A stretch of 64,000 bases of DNA. Source: Gaeumannomyces sp. JS-464 (taxonomy: Eukaryota; Ascomycota; Sordariomycetes; Magnaporthales; Magnaporthaceae). Below the pieces are notes generated by a model, which worked only from the letters and a program-made list of their open reading frames with translations, was not told the DNA's origin and ran no database searches. The stretch spans positions 6,820,001 to 6,884,000 of the forward strand of contig NGZR01000003.1 in the NCBI GenBank assembly GCA_002197995.1. Direction: 5' to 3'. How positions within the stretch are numbered: the first letter of the stretch is position 1; every line of letters begins with the position of its first letter. Position numbers and translations under genes: made by a program. Below are positions 63,301-64,000 of this stretch, one piece after another.

Positions 63301-64000
63301 TCTGTGGGCCTCTTCTCGGCCTCCTCGGATCTCACCCCGTCCTCCTCTTTGCAACCCTCCTCGGCCCCCTCCTCAGACAGCTCGGCGTCCACCTCTGTGG
63401 ACATTCCTTCGGATACCGAAGCACCAAAGCCAACATCTGCGGACACTTCTATGGGGCCACAGCGCCAGCCTCTAAGAGGCCCTTCACGTGGCTCACCGTC
63501 CTCTTTTCTGGACTCCCAACCCGACTCCTTCCTATCCCCCGCCGCCAACACTTCGGACCCCTCAAACTCAGCAGTGCCTTCCGGTTCGACTGCCGATTCC
63601 ACTGCCGGTTACACTGCCGGCTCCATCTCTGCTCCCACCTCCACTTTGACTTCCGCTTCGGAAGCAATGAGCTCTTCTTCCCCGGAGCTCCCGACTTCTT
63701 CAGGGGAGCTTACAGAGTCTTCCACTTCGGAGACGGCGACCCCTCCCTCATCTCCTTCCGACCCCACAAGGCCTTCAACTTCAGAGACAGGGACCCCTTC
63801 AAATTTGCAGACAGAAGAATCTTCTACTTCGGAGACATCGGCCCTTTCAGTCGGCCCCGCGGGCCCTTCCGTTTCAGATCCAGAAATATCTTCCACCTCA
63901 GCATCGGTGGGGCCCCCCGAAGACCAGCCAGAATCGTCATCTGCCTCGGACCCTGCGACTTCTTCCTCGCAGTCGTCACATCCTCACAGGAGCCCGCGTC
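60390..64000 (+). CDS. CRH-like GH16 protein with CBM18 and very long Ser/Thr-rich tail (runs off the right edge)
   Basis: Cell-wall protein of the CRH group, whose active members link chitin to beta-glucan. Exon 1 (60390-60494) encodes the signal peptide MMPLGHALLCLVVSLVALPS plus PAQAAGAACYCPRPK, then a GTACGC donor; the next exon start is unresolved. GH16 sequence: PERDYGVDFRKPPSADLTDY, LQYVNRHDAPQLESDFYIWC, GRVDFDLQAAPGRGVITSAA, then SGNNFGQDQGLVQTDVPDKG and MTGSNDR, and SVHTYSIDWTPEKIDWLTDG, to about 61460. The active-site DE-x-D-x-E segment is changed (60908-60925, see findings). A CBM18 chitin-binding module follows (TCGADVGMSCQG and ECCSRYGYCGNSADFCGAGC, about 61465-61600). From about 62200 one long frame is Ser/Thr/Ala-rich with repeats such as SEDATVTT, to the window end. 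Frame breaks: one-base losses near 60770, 60905, 61464 and 62960; gains near 61518 and 63015. A GPI signal is expected beyond the window. Confidence 0.75.
62580..63300 (+). repeat. Tandem 8-10-residue Ser/Thr/Glu/Ala repeat region in the CRH-like tail
   Basis: About 25 copies of a loose unit (S/T)-E-(G/D/S)-A-T-x-T, coded by 24-30-base units such as GCGACARYCACTACCTCTGA. A longer unit containing GAGGGGTTCGCGACAACC recurs at about 63014 and 63235; the first copy has lost two bases. Typical of heavily O-mannosylated wall-spanning stalks and prone to length variation. Confidence 0.7.

Noticed and set aside
63015..63896. Minus-strand Glu/Ser/Val-rich open frames
   Set aside because: Complement of the Ser/Thr-rich tail of the CRH-like gene; the plus frame links to a GH16-CBM18 protein.
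1..64000. CRISPR array, bacterial operon or viral genome
   Set aside because: No regularly spaced direct repeats with unique spacers, no polycistronic gene packing, and genes have spliceosomal introns.

Overview
The window looks like nuclear DNA of a filamentous ascomycete (Pezizomycotina, probably a Sordariomycete). The evidence is GC-rich protein genes with short introns of 55-145 nt (GTRNGT donors, CTRAC branch points, CAG/TAG acceptors), fungal families (TRM61, DASH subunit SPC19, NCS1 purine permease, CRH-type GH16-CBM18 protein), and a sharply bounded AT-rich transposon block whose decay looks like repeat-induced point mutation (RIP). No rRNA, tRNA, CRISPR or bacterial-type operon was found.

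Layout. 0-8 kb holds housekeeping and nutrient genes: cysteinyl-tRNA synthetase (5' part), TRM61, a secreted glycoside-hydrolase-like protein and an NCS1 purine/cytosine permease. 8-18 kb is about 10 kb without a convincing gene, full of long poly(A)/poly(T) runs. 18-29 kb holds an alpha/beta hydrolase (HSL type), a protein with three tandem CxxC...CxxC zinc-binding repeats, an isopenicillin-N-synthase-like dioxygenase, a secreted protein with three cysteine-bounded GIHT repeats, a shortened SPC19 copy and a small orphan gene. 29.436-41.390 kb is one hAT-type transposon insertion: 11-bp terminal inverted repeats, 8-bp target-site duplication and remnants of hAT transposase. Nested in it are a pogo/Fot1-like element, a 400-bp MITE and other inverted repeats, plus a 55-nt poly(C) run. 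44-51 kb has a P-loop GTPase with a long coiled coil, an aminoglycoside-phosphotransferase-like gene, an orphan, a divergent SRPK-like kinase and a Dabb (A/B barrel) protein. 52-64 kb has an orphan membrane-anchored protein, a disordered acidic protein, a seven-TM-like protein carrying an in-frame TAG, a small orphan, and a CRH-like GH16-CBM18 gene whose Ser/Thr-rich tail runs off the window.

Genes are independently transcribed, with no clear pathway cluster. A recurrent oddity is frame breaks in otherwise well-preserved genes, most equal to one missing G or C. Some genes are riddled with them (hydrolase exon 1, zinc-repeat gene, CRH tail) while others (permease, dioxygenase, GTPase exon 2) have none. 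I cannot tell assembly error from real decay without read data. Most gene models here are my own splice reconstructions from the sequence.
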